64,000 nucleotides of DNA, from contig NZ_CANMBJ010000005.1 in the NCBI RefSeq assembly GCF_947496075.1, positions 248,001 through 312,000 on the forward strand, written 5' to 3'. The position numbers and the translations under genes are program-made. How positions within the stretch are numbered: position 1 is the first letter of the stretch; the number at the start of each line of letters is the position of its first letter. Origin of the DNA: an uncultured Tateyamaria sp. (lineage in GTDB: Bacteria > Pseudomonadota > Alphaproteobacteria > Rhodobacterales > Rhodobacteraceae). The notes beneath the pieces were generated by a model. That model was not told the origin of the DNA and searched no databases. It saw nothing but the letters and a program-made list of their open reading frames with translations. Positions 9,689 to 16,532 of the stretch are shown one piece after another.

Positions 9689-10123
9689 GCTGAGCCCCGC
9701 GTCAGTATGGCTTGATCCCGGTTCAGCAGTCGGAGGAAGCAATGACTACCTCTTGTAAACAAGGCAATGAAGCCCGCTTTGACACAGAGAAAGACTGGCA
9801 TGATGCTCCGAAACCGAGACCCCGGTCGCCTTGTCGGACAAAGCAACCATTTTGTCCAGCGAACTGCGCAAGAGCGGCCTCAAATGGTGGGTGTCATAAG
9901 GGCGGACTACCCTCAGCAGCTCATTTGACGGTACGGTTGGATCGAGTTTGGAACACCAGTTCAGGCCTCAAAAAGCAACGCACGGCGTTTTGCCAAAGGT
10001 CTCAGGGACCCTGCGGCAGAGCAGTCCGTATCGCACTTACTCGTCCAAGTGATTGGCGGTAATTACCGAGCAGCTATTGAGCCATGAAGTAAACAAATGC
10101 GCGCTTCCGGTTGCTGGCCGGTC
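9689..10123. other. 435-bp region without recognisable gene
   Basis: Neither strand holds a convincing coding frame. The one longer frame (9712-10062, plus) has a low-complexity, Arg/Pro/Cys-rich product with no family resemblance and no ribosome site. In related genomes one would expect pyrB upstream of the dihydroorotase-like gene; I see no trace of it here. The promoter of pyrC-plsY must lie in this stretch, but I cannot point to its boxes. Confidence 0.5.
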
Positions 10124-10399
10124 TTAACCCAACTCGACAGGGCCGGTTGGTGTGTCACCGTCATACCACTTCATCTCGACTTCAAGGCTGTGTTGAATGC
10201 CTTTGTTTCGCTTCTCCTCGTCCTCGACTTTCAACTCCAGCATCATTCGATCGGGCAAGCTCAGCACGATTTCATCCTGACCTTTCCGCAGGATCACCTC
10301 GGCCGCATCAAAGCGGTCTGCGAGGCCGCGCAAGAAGGTCGCGATTTCGCCACGGCTCTTTGCTTCCTTGCTGCTGAACAGAGTGATTTCACGTCCCAT
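10124..10399 (-). CDS. Amphi-Trp domain-containing protein
   Basis: A small cytoplasmic protein of 91 residues starting MGREITLFSSKEAKSRGEIATFLRGLADRF. The start at 10399 is supported by a GAGGAG ribosome site six bases upstream; a longer frame from 10468 has none. The layout (an N-terminal helix that restricts strand pairing, the strand VILRKGQDEIVLSLPDRMMLELKVEDE, then a tail with LEVEMKW) matches the amphi-Trp domain, a short conserved domain of unknown function found alone in many bacteria. No signal peptide or membrane helix is visible. The neighbours give no clear functional hint. Confidence 0.75.
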   Translation of the reverse strand: MGREITLFSSKEAKSRGEIATFLRGLADRFDAAEVILRKGQDEIVLSLPDRMMLELKVEDEEKRNKGIQHSLEVEMKWYDGDTPTGPVELG

Positions 10400-10875
10400 T
10401 TCTGACTCCTCAATTATTTCGTGGGATGGTTGAGAGACGACAAGTTCCCCCGCCCAAATGCGTCGCAACGCGGGAGGTTATTCAACTCAGTTGTGAATTG
10501 GGGTTTGGAATGACGTGGTTCAAGCAATGCTTGGTGCGACACGTGAGCCACGCGACCAATACGGCCCAGACGCGCCACCGGAACCTAGCTGAAGTGACCC
10601 CCCTGATACCTCAGGTGTGTGGGCGTGCAGCAACGCACAGTAGAAGCGCCCGCTATGAGACCATCTCGCATCCGCAAGAGGACTTGGTCTCGCTCATCCA
10701 CGCCCCATTGGAGGATCGACGCTGCACAACAATCTGGCAAATCAAAACGACAAACAAACGAGGGATGACGTAGGCAAAACCTTCTCGCGCGTTTGCAATT
10801 TTAGCGCAAAGCACGGTGTCATCCGACAATGGCCAACCCGCGTTCATCTCAAGCGCAAGCGTTCGAAAACTTGCG
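10400..10875. other. 476-bp region without recognisable gene
   Basis: No coding frame resembles a known family on either strand. A 7-base inverted repeat (GAGACCA at 10657 and TGGTCTC ending at 10691) is the only structure I noted. The string TGAAGTGACCCCCCTGATACC near 10590-10610 faintly recalls the ends of IS3-type elements, but no second end or transposase remnant is present. The region lies downstream of nusB and so probably contains the riboflavin transcript terminator. Confidence 0.4.
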
Positions 10876-11343
10876 TCAAAACGCTTCCGGTCGCGCCTCC
10901 CGCGCCATGTGGTCCAGCACCGCGTTCACGAATTTCGGTTCTTTCCCTTCCGGAAAAAATGCCCGCGCCACATCCACATATTCCACGATCACCACCTTGG
11001 GCGGCGTCGCGGTATCGCGAAACTCAGCCCCTGCCGCCCGGAACAGCGCCCGCAATGTCGGGTCAATCCGCGCAATCGGCCATTTCGCTACCAGCGCCCG
11101 GTCCGTCATCTGGTCGATCGGCGCCTGGTAGTTCACCGCGTCGTCCATGACCCGCGCAAAATGGTCCGGGTCGCCCTCGGTCATCTCGTCGCCCTCGTAG
11201 GACGCGCCAAAGCGGTGGTCCATGAACTCGACCTTGATCTGATCAACGGTCTGAGCCGTCTGTTCCATCTGGAACAGCGCCTGCACGGCATAGAGACGTG
11301 CGGCCGAGCGCATCTTGCGTTTCTGGTTGCCCGAAAGGGTCAT
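10876..11343 (-). CDS. nusB: Transcription antitermination factor NusB
   Basis: It binds boxA RNA with NusE (S10) and supports rRNA antitermination. The product is 155 residues from the ATG at 11343, which overlaps the ribH stop codon as ATGA; a longer frame to 11424 runs inside ribH and is rejected. NusB features are visible: RSAARLYAVQALFQME at the N-terminus, and in the C-terminal half VVIVEYVDVARAF followed by EPKFVNAVLDHMAREAR. Location at the end of the riboflavin genes, directly after ribH, is the classical bacterial arrangement, so translation is probably coupled to ribH. Confidence 0.96.
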   Translation of the reverse strand: MTLSGNQKRKMRSAARLYAVQALFQMEQTAQTVDQIKVEFMDHRFGASYEGDEMTEGDPDHFARVMDDAVNYQAPIDQMTDRALVAKWPIARIDPTLRALFRAAGAEFRDTATPPKVVIVEYVDVARAFFPEGKEPKFVNAVLDHMAREARPEAF

Positions 11344-11885
11344 GCGGTCGTGGATCCTGTCTTGGATGCCAGCTGGTATTCGGTGGCCGGTTTGAACCCG
11401 ACCCCCTTGCTGGAGCGGCCCCACTTACGGCTGAGCGCGATCAGGTGCAAGGCCGCAGCAGCGGCCCCGCCGCCTTTATTTTGGACTGAGGGATCGGCGC
11501 GCACTTCGGCCTGCTCGGTATTCTCGACCGTCAGAATGCCGTTGCCGATGCACAGGCCCTGAAGGCCCAGAAGCTGGATGGCGCGGGACGAGTCGTTGCA
11601 GACCGTCTCGTAATGCGTCGTCTCGCCCCGGATCACGCAGCCCAGCGCCACGTAACCGTCAAAGTTCGACAGGCGTTCGGCAATGCCGATGGCGGTGGGG
11701 ATCTCAAGCGCGCCCGGCATTTCCACAAGATCCCAGGTGGCGCCTGCGGCCTCGATCTCGGCCTTAGCGCCGGACACGAGGTTGTCTGCGATCTGTTTGT
11801 AATAGGGCGACACGACGATCAGGAGCTTGGTCGGATCATCAAAGCTGGGGCGGTCCAGCACGTGGTGGTCTATGGATGCCATCAT
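11340..11885 (-). CDS. ribH: 6,7-dimethyl-8-ribityllumazine synthase
   Basis: It condenses 5-amino-6-ribitylaminouracil with 3,4-dihydroxy-2-butanone 4-phosphate, the penultimate step of riboflavin synthesis. It is 181 residues long and starts at 11885, where ATGA overlaps the stop of ribB. Signature elements are in order: IVVSPYYKQIADNLV, VEMPGALEIPTAI, GCVIRGETTHYETVCND (with the catalytic His), and GNGILTVENTEQAEVRAD. A second ATG directly follows the first (MMAS), so the true start could be one codon later. It is coupled to ribB upstream and nusB downstream. Confidence 0.97.
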   Translation of the reverse strand: MMASIDHHVLDRPSFDDPTKLLIVVSPYYKQIADNLVSGAKAEIEAAGATWDLVEMPGALEIPTAIGIAERLSNFDGYVALGCVIRGETTHYETVCNDSSRAIQLLGLQGLCIGNGILTVENTEQAEVRADPSVQNKGGGAAAAALHLIALSRKWGRSSKGVGFKPATEYQLASKTGSTTA

Positions 11886-13003
11886 TTCTCTCCGAGGATG
11901 GGGCGGGTGCCGACGATCTCAAGCCCGTAGGCGTCGATGCCCATATAGGTGGTGCGAGGGCTATCGGTCAGAAGGATCAGGCGCGACAGGCCCATGTTCG
12001 AGAGCATCTGGGCGCCAAGGCCCGTATTCTTGACGATGCGCGGGCCCGCCTCTTCATCAGTGAAGAGTGACTTGCGCGGCTCGCGGAAGAGGCAGACAAC
12101 GCCGCGCCCTTCGGCGGCGATCAACTCCATCGCGCGGGGCAGCTCGCCCACGGGTTTGTCGCTGAGACCCAGAATATCCGTCACTTCAGTCAGTGCATGC
12201 GTGCGGACCAGCACCGGTTCATCCGTTGTCAGATCTCCCTTCGACAGGGTCACGTGCTCGATGCCATAGGTTTGGTCGGTGAAAATCCGCATGTCCCAGT
12301 CGCCACCATGCTGAGAGGTTACCATGCGGCGGTCCGTCTCGACCACGAGGTTGTCGTGGCGGCGGCGATAGGCGATGAGATCGGAAATCGTGCCGATCTT
12401 GAGCTTGTGCTTGGCGGCATAATCCACGAGATCGGGCAACCGGGCCATGGTGCCGTCTTCGTTCATGATCTCGCAGATGACGCTGGATGGGTAATGCCCG
12501 GCCAGCCGCGACACGTCACAGCCCGCCTCCGTATGACCCGCGCGGACCAGGACGCCGCCCTTGCGAGCGCGCAGTGGGAACACGTGCCCGGGCGTTGCCA
12601 GTTCGGCAGACGTGGCTTGCGGGTTCACAAGCGTCGAAATTGTCAGGGCACGGTCGCCGGCCGAAATGCCGGTGCTTACGCCCTCGCGTGCTTCCACGGA
12701 CACGGTAAAGGCCGTCTCGTGGCGTGAGGAATTGTGCATTGCCATCATGGGCAGGCCCAGATCGTCGATCCGCTCGGCGGGCAAGGTCACACAGATCAGC
12801 CCGCGCCCGTGGGTCGCCATGAAATTCACGGCAGCCGCATCGGCAAAATTGGCGGGGATCACCAGGTCGCCTTCGTTCTCGCGGTCCTCGTGGTCGACCA
12901 GGATGAACATCCGGCCGTACTTCGCCTCTTCGATGATCTCTTCGATGGGCGAAATGGCAGCGGCGAGGTCAGTCTCGACCGGCCCGGGGGTCTCAAAGCT
13001 CAT
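11882..13003 (-). CDS. ribB: 3,4-dihydroxy-2-butanone 4-phosphate synthase with degenerate GTP cyclohydrolase II domain (RibBX-like)
   Basis: The N-terminal half (about residues 10-210) is a complete DHBP synthase with DHEDRENEGDLV, THGRGLICV and GHTEAGCD; it makes the four-carbon unit for lumazine from ribulose 5-phosphate. The C-terminal half (about 215-373) has the GTP cyclohydrolase II fold: it ends with PRIVKNTGLGAQMLSNMGL. However, the zinc-binding segment that normally reads SECLTGDVFGSLRCDCG is HALTEVTDILGLSDKP, without any Cys. The second activity is therefore probably lost, as described for RibBX hybrids. A separate GTP cyclohydrolase must exist elsewhere. The start ATG overlaps the stop of a small upstream ORF. 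Confidence 0.94.
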   Translation of the reverse strand: MSFETPGPVETDLAAAISPIEEIIEEAKYGRMFILVDHEDRENEGDLVIPANFADAAAVNFMATHGRGLICVTLPAERIDDLGLPMMAMHNSSRHETAFTVSVEAREGVSTGISAGDRALTISTLVNPQATSAELATPGHVFPLRARKGGVLVRAGHTEAGCDVSRLAGHYPSSVICEIMNEDGTMARLPDLVDYAAKHKLKIGTISDLIAYRRRHDNLVVETDRRMVTSQHGGDWDMRIFTDQTYGIEHVTLSKGDLTTDEPVLVRTHALTEVTDILGLSDKPVGELPRAMELIAAEGRGVVCLFREPRKSLFTDEEAGPRIVKNTGLGAQMLSNMGLSRLILLTDSPRTTYMGIDAYGLEIVGTRPILGEK

Positions 13004-13149
13004 GGGTCACCTGTGGCAGCATTGTGCGCGACATAGAGGATCGCGCATATCAATACCAGTGCTACGGCGCGCGCAGGGTCTACGGCCTTCCCCTGCTCCA
13101 AAACATCCTCCCCGAAGGCCCGATCCGCCGCTGCACCCTCGCCTCCCAT
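13000..13149 (-). CDS. Small ORF with C-terminal membrane helix between ribE and ribB
   Basis: This is a 49-codon frame from the ATG at 13149. Its stop TGA overlaps the ribB ATG (CCATGAGC), a coupling typical of real genes in this operon. The product has a short polar N-terminal part (GGEGAAADRAFGEDVLEQG) and one hydrophobic stretch, RAVALVLICAILYVAH, likely a membrane anchor. The same frame is open without interruption back to the ribE stop at 13210 (69 codons) and is in phase with ribE, though no ATG, GTG or TTG occurs before 13149 and I see no ribosome site. The function is unknown. It could be an artefact, but it fills the only gap in an otherwise gapless operon. Confidence 0.5.
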   Translation of the reverse strand: MGGEGAAADRAFGEDVLEQGKAVDPARAVALVLICAILYVAHNAATGDP

Positions 13150-13209
13150 GATGCGAGCACGAGGGAAAGGCGCGCCAGGAATGACGTCGGGCGCAGCCTG
13201 TTCTTTGGA

Positions 13210-13797
13210 TCAACCCGCCTCTGCCAGCCGCGCGACATAACGGGCGAGTGTGTCGATCTCGAGGTTGACCGCATCCCCGACTGCAACATCGCCCCATGTT
13301 GTCACCTCTTTAGTATGCGGGATGAAATTAATGCCAAAGATGGCGTCCTGCACCTCGTTCACCGTCAGGGACGTGCCATTCAGCGCGACGGATCCCTTAG
13401 GCGCAATGAAACGCGCCAGATCATCCGGGGCACGCAACTGCACCCGCGTGCTGTCGCCCTCGTCGACAACGGACACCACCTCTGCCACGCCGTCTACATG
13501 GCCTGATACGATATGCCCGCCCAGTTCATCGCCGACGCGCAGCGCACGTTCCAGATTCACCCGGCGCCCAACGGCCCAGGCCGACAGGTTGGTTTTTGAG
13601 ACCGTCTCGGCGCTTACCTGCACGTCGTACCAGTCCGGACCAAGGTCGACGACAGTTAGGCAAACCCCGTCAGAGGCAATGGATGCCCCCATATCGATTC
13701 CCGACGTGTCATATCCTGTCTGGATGCGCACACGCAGGTCGCCCTCTTGCTTCAGATCCGTGATGGTACCGATATCGGTGACAATGCCCGTAAACAT
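13210..13797 (-). CDS. ribE: Riboflavin synthase, alpha subunit
   Basis: It catalyses dismutation of two 6,7-dimethyl-8-ribityllumazine molecules to riboflavin. The 195-residue protein has the two-fold internal repeat of the family. The N-terminal barrel starts MFTGIVTDIGTI and includes ASDGVCLTVV. The second starts at GHIVSGHVDGVAEV and includes ALNGTSLTVNEV. It heads the second block of the riboflavin genes (ribE, small ORF, ribB, ribH, nusB), and its start faces the divergent capsule genes across 153 bases. I looked for an FMN riboswitch in this gap and found none of its conserved boxes. Confidence 0.96.
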   Translation of the reverse strand: MFTGIVTDIGTITDLKQEGDLRVRIQTGYDTSGIDMGASIASDGVCLTVVDLGPDWYDVQVSAETVSKTNLSAWAVGRRVNLERALRVGDELGGHIVSGHVDGVAEVVSVVDEGDSTRVQLRAPDDLARFIAPKGSVALNGTSLTVNEVQDAIFGINFIPHTKEVTTWGDVAVGDAVNLEIDTLARYVARLAEAG

Positions 13798-13950
13798 GAT
13801 TGCGCTCCTTGCCGTTCTGACCCGAGGTAACTGTGCATATCACCAAGGGCAAGTGTCACAGAAGTTGCAGATTTTTACCGCTTGAGCCATAAATCCGCCC
13901 CAGTCAGGTGTTCATCATGGGTCAAGACATTGCCGAGTATCAGGGACCAG

Positions 13951-15243
13951 ATGACACTGCACGCCCCCGAAGACAGGGTGTTCCTGTTTCTGCAGGGACC
14001 CCATGGCCCATTTTTCAACCGCCTTGGCGCGATGTTGCGCCGTGCGGGGACAACCGTGTGGCGTGTCGGGTTCAACGCGGGGGATCGCGCGTTCTGGTTT
14101 CATCGCAGCAGCTACATCCCCTTCACCGGCACTACCGCCGAGTGGCCCTTCACGTTTTCCCAACTGCTAAACGACAAGGGCGTGACCGACGTCGTTCTTT
14201 ACGGTGATGTGCGCCCCATCCACGCGCAAGCTGTGGCCGAGGCCAAGCGGCGCGGCATCACCGTACACGTCTTCGAGGAAGGCTACATGCGTCCCTACTG
14301 GGTCACCTACGAACGCGGCGGCTCCAATGGCCATTCACGCCTAATGGACATGTCAGTAACCCAGATGCAGGAAGCGCTGGCCCTGTCGGACATGGAGGCG
14401 CCGCTGCCTCCCAGCACTTGGGGCGACATGCGTCAGCACATATTTTACGGCGCGCTGTACCACTGGTTTGTGATGTTCCGAAATGGCAGTTATCGCAACT
14501 TTCAACCGCATCGTGCATTAAGCGTCTCGCGTGAATTTCAGCTGTATCTCAAGCGCTTGTTTCTGATGCCGATCCAAACGATGGATAGGGTGCAAGCCAC
14601 GTTGCGTATCCGGTACGGTGGGTTCCCGTATCACCTCGCGTTACTTCAGTTGGAACATGACAGCAGCTTTCAGGAACACTCGCCCTTCAAAACCATGCAA
14701 GAGTTCCTGGACCTTGTGATCCGCGGCTTTGCCGAAGGCGCCCTGGCCCATCATCACCTTGTCATCAAAGCGCACCCCCTGGAAGACGGGCGTGCGCCGA
14801 TCCGCAAAACCATTCGAACATTGGCCCGGGAACTGGGCCTGCAGGGGCGAATTCATTACGTGCGTGGCGGCAAGCTGGCGCAGCTTCTGAATGATGCCCG
14901 CAGCGCGGTCACCGTGAATTCTACGGCTGCACAACAGGTGTTGTGGCGCGGTATTCCGCTCAAGGTCTTTGGAAAAGCCGTTTTCGCAAAGCCGGAATTT
15001 GTAAGTGATCAACCCCTGCCAGCCTTCTTTACCGGGGCGGGCCGTCCCGACAACCGCGCATACAGGGACTATCGCCGCTATCTGCTGGAAACCAGTCAAA
15101 TCGCTGGCGGTTTCTATTCAGCCCGTGGCCGGCGCCAGTTGTTGCGCCAAGTTGTCGACATGATGCTTTCGCCGGACGATCCCTACGATGCGCTGGCATC
15201 AGGCACCGCGGCCCCAAGGCAACAGTTGCGGTTAGTAACCTGA
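13951..15243 (+). CDS. kpsS: KpsS-like capsular polysaccharide Kdo-transferase
   Basis: A family member that helps build the poly-Kdo linker joining capsular polysaccharide to its lipid anchor in the cytoplasm before export. The chosen start is the ATG at 13951 (MTLHAPEDRVF) because AGGGA lies just upstream; an in-frame start at 13882 gives 23 extra residues with no family look. Recognisable features are FLFLQGPHGPFFNRLGAML, WRVGFNAGDRAFW, VHVFEEGYMRPYW, VIKAHPLEDGR and the late VNSTAAQQVLWRGIP. The length is 430 residues. It lies on the strand opposite ribE and precedes the export lipoprotein and kpsC genes. Confidence 0.9.
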   Translation: MTLHAPEDRVFLFLQGPHGPFFNRLGAMLRRAGTTVWRVGFNAGDRAFWFHRSSYIPFTGTTAEWPFTFSQLLNDKGVTDVVLYGDVRPIHAQAVAEAKRRGITVHVFEEGYMRPYWVTYERGGSNGHSRLMDMSVTQMQEALALSDMEAPLPPSTWGDMRQHIFYGALYHWFVMFRNGSYRNFQPHRALSVSREFQLYLKRLFLMPIQTMDRVQATLRIRYGGFPYHLALLQLEHDSSFQEHSPFKTMQEFLDLVIRGFAEGALAHHHLVIKAHPLEDGRAPIRKTIRTLARELGLQGRIHYVRGGKLAQLLNDARSAVTVNSTAAQQVLWRGIPLKVFGKAVFAKPEFVSDQPLPAFFTGAGRPDNRAYRDYRRYLLETSQIAGGFYSARGRRQLLRQVVDMMLSPDDPYDALASGTAAPRQQLRLVT

Positions 15244-15390
15244 CCACCACAACCCCTATGGCTAGATTTTATTACGGGACTCCGGTAGCTTGACGACAAA
15301 TCAGCGGCGGAAAACCGTCGCAAATACAAAAATGGGTGCGGATCAACCTGCACTCGAGGCAGAACAAAAACAGGTCGAGGAGACCGAGCA

Positions 15391-16527
15391 GTGATTTTCC
15401 AACCGTTCCGCTGGGCGCGCGTGGGTGCGTCGTTGGCCCTTCTAGGGATTCTGGCCTCTTGCGGCTTGCCGCAGATCGGCCCGAACAAACGTCAGATTTT
15501 CTCGGGCTCGGTCCAGCGCGAGGGCGATGCGTTCATCGTATCGGTCAATGACCGAGTGACCGAAGCCACCGCTGTTACCCCGGCTCTTGGTTTTTCAGAC
15601 GCGTTTCGGAATGTAGGCGTACTGGGATCAGACACCATCCAACCGGGCGACGTTCTGGGCCTGACCATCTGGGAAAACGTTGACGATGGTCTGCTGGCTG
15701 GAGAATCTCTGAATTCGACCATCCTGGAAGAGGTGCAGGTTGACGGCGCCGGTTTCATCTTTGTCCCATATGCGGGCCGAATCCGCGCTGCTGGCAACAC
15801 ACCGGACGCCATTCGCCGGATCATCACCACGAAACTTGATGACCAAACACCCGACCCGCAGGTGCAGGTGCGCCGGGTGGCCGGGGACGGATCGACCGTG
15901 TCGCTGATCGGTTCTGTGGGCGCGCAGGGCGTCTATGCCATTGAGCGTCCAACGCGCACGTTGTCGACCATGCTTGCCCGCGCTGGTGGCGTGACCATCG
16001 TGCCCGAGATTGCACGTGTCACCGTAATCCGTGGTGATGTGCGCAGTCAGGTGTGGTTCCAGGATATCTATGATCACCCCGAGTTGGACATCGCCCTACG
16101 TGGCGGAGATCGCGTGCTGGTCGAGGAAGACACCCGCGCCTTTACAGCATTGGGTGCCACTGGCGGACAGGCCCGCGTACCCTTTGAAAGTCAAACCCTG
16201 AGCGCGCTTGAAGCTCTTGCCCAAGTGGGCGGGCTGCAAACCAATACGTCGGACCCGACTGGGATTTTCGTGTTCCGAAACGAGCCTGCCGAAGTGGCCA
16301 ATGTCGTATTGGGACGCGATGACCTGATTGGCGCCCAGCGTCTGGTCTATGTTCTGGACCTCACGCAGCCCAACGGCATGTTCCAGGCCCGTGATTTCGT
16401 GATCCGCGACGGCGACACGCTTTATGTAACTGAAGCGCCGTACACCCAGTTCGCCAAGATCATCACGTCGATCACGACACCGATCACAGGCGTCAACACG
16501 CTTGCCAATGGTGTGACCGGCAACTGA
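15391..16527 (+). CDS. Polysaccharide export outer-membrane lipoprotein (Wza/KpsD-like)
   Basis: This is the outer-membrane channel component for capsule or exopolysaccharide export. It starts with GTG at 15391, preceded by GAGGAG. The 378-residue protein has a lipoprotein signal peptide with lipobox LASC (Cys24). Poly_export and SLBB-type segments follow: QPGDVLGLTIWENV, VQVDGAGFIFVPYAGRIRAAGNTPDAIRRII, and two later SLBB-like repeats (SLIGSVGAQGVYAIE and the one near ALEALAQVGGLQTNTSD). It sits between the kpsS-like and kpsC genes, six bases before kpsC. The matching inner-membrane ABC exporter is not in the window. Confidence 0.92.
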   Translation: MIFQPFRWARVGASLALLGILASCGLPQIGPNKRQIFSGSVQREGDAFIVSVNDRVTEATAVTPALGFSDAFRNVGVLGSDTIQPGDVLGLTIWENVDDGLLAGESLNSTILEEVQVDGAGFIFVPYAGRIRAAGNTPDAIRRIITTKLDDQTPDPQVQVRRVAGDGSTVSLIGSVGAQGVYAIERPTRTLSTMLARAGGVTIVPEIARVTVIRGDVRSQVWFQDIYDHPELDIALRGGDRVLVEEDTRAFTALGATGGQARVPFESQTLSALEALAQVGGLQTNTSDPTGIFVFRNEPAEVANVVLGRDDLIGAQRLVYVLDLTQPNGMFQARDFVIRDGDTLYVTEAPYTQFAKIITSITTPITGVNTLANGVTGN

Positions 16528-16532
16528 CACCG

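Noticed and set aside
9712-10062. A 116-codon plus-strand frame upstream of pyrC
   Set aside because: Low-complexity Arg/Pro/Cys-rich product, no ribosome site, no similarity to a known protein.
10590-10612. IS3-like terminal sequence
   Set aside because: Only one possible end, with no partner inverted repeat, no target duplication and no transposase fragment nearby.
13798-13950. FMN riboswitch before ribE
   Set aside because: None of the conserved RFN boxes is present, and the region is short and shared with the divergent capsule gene.
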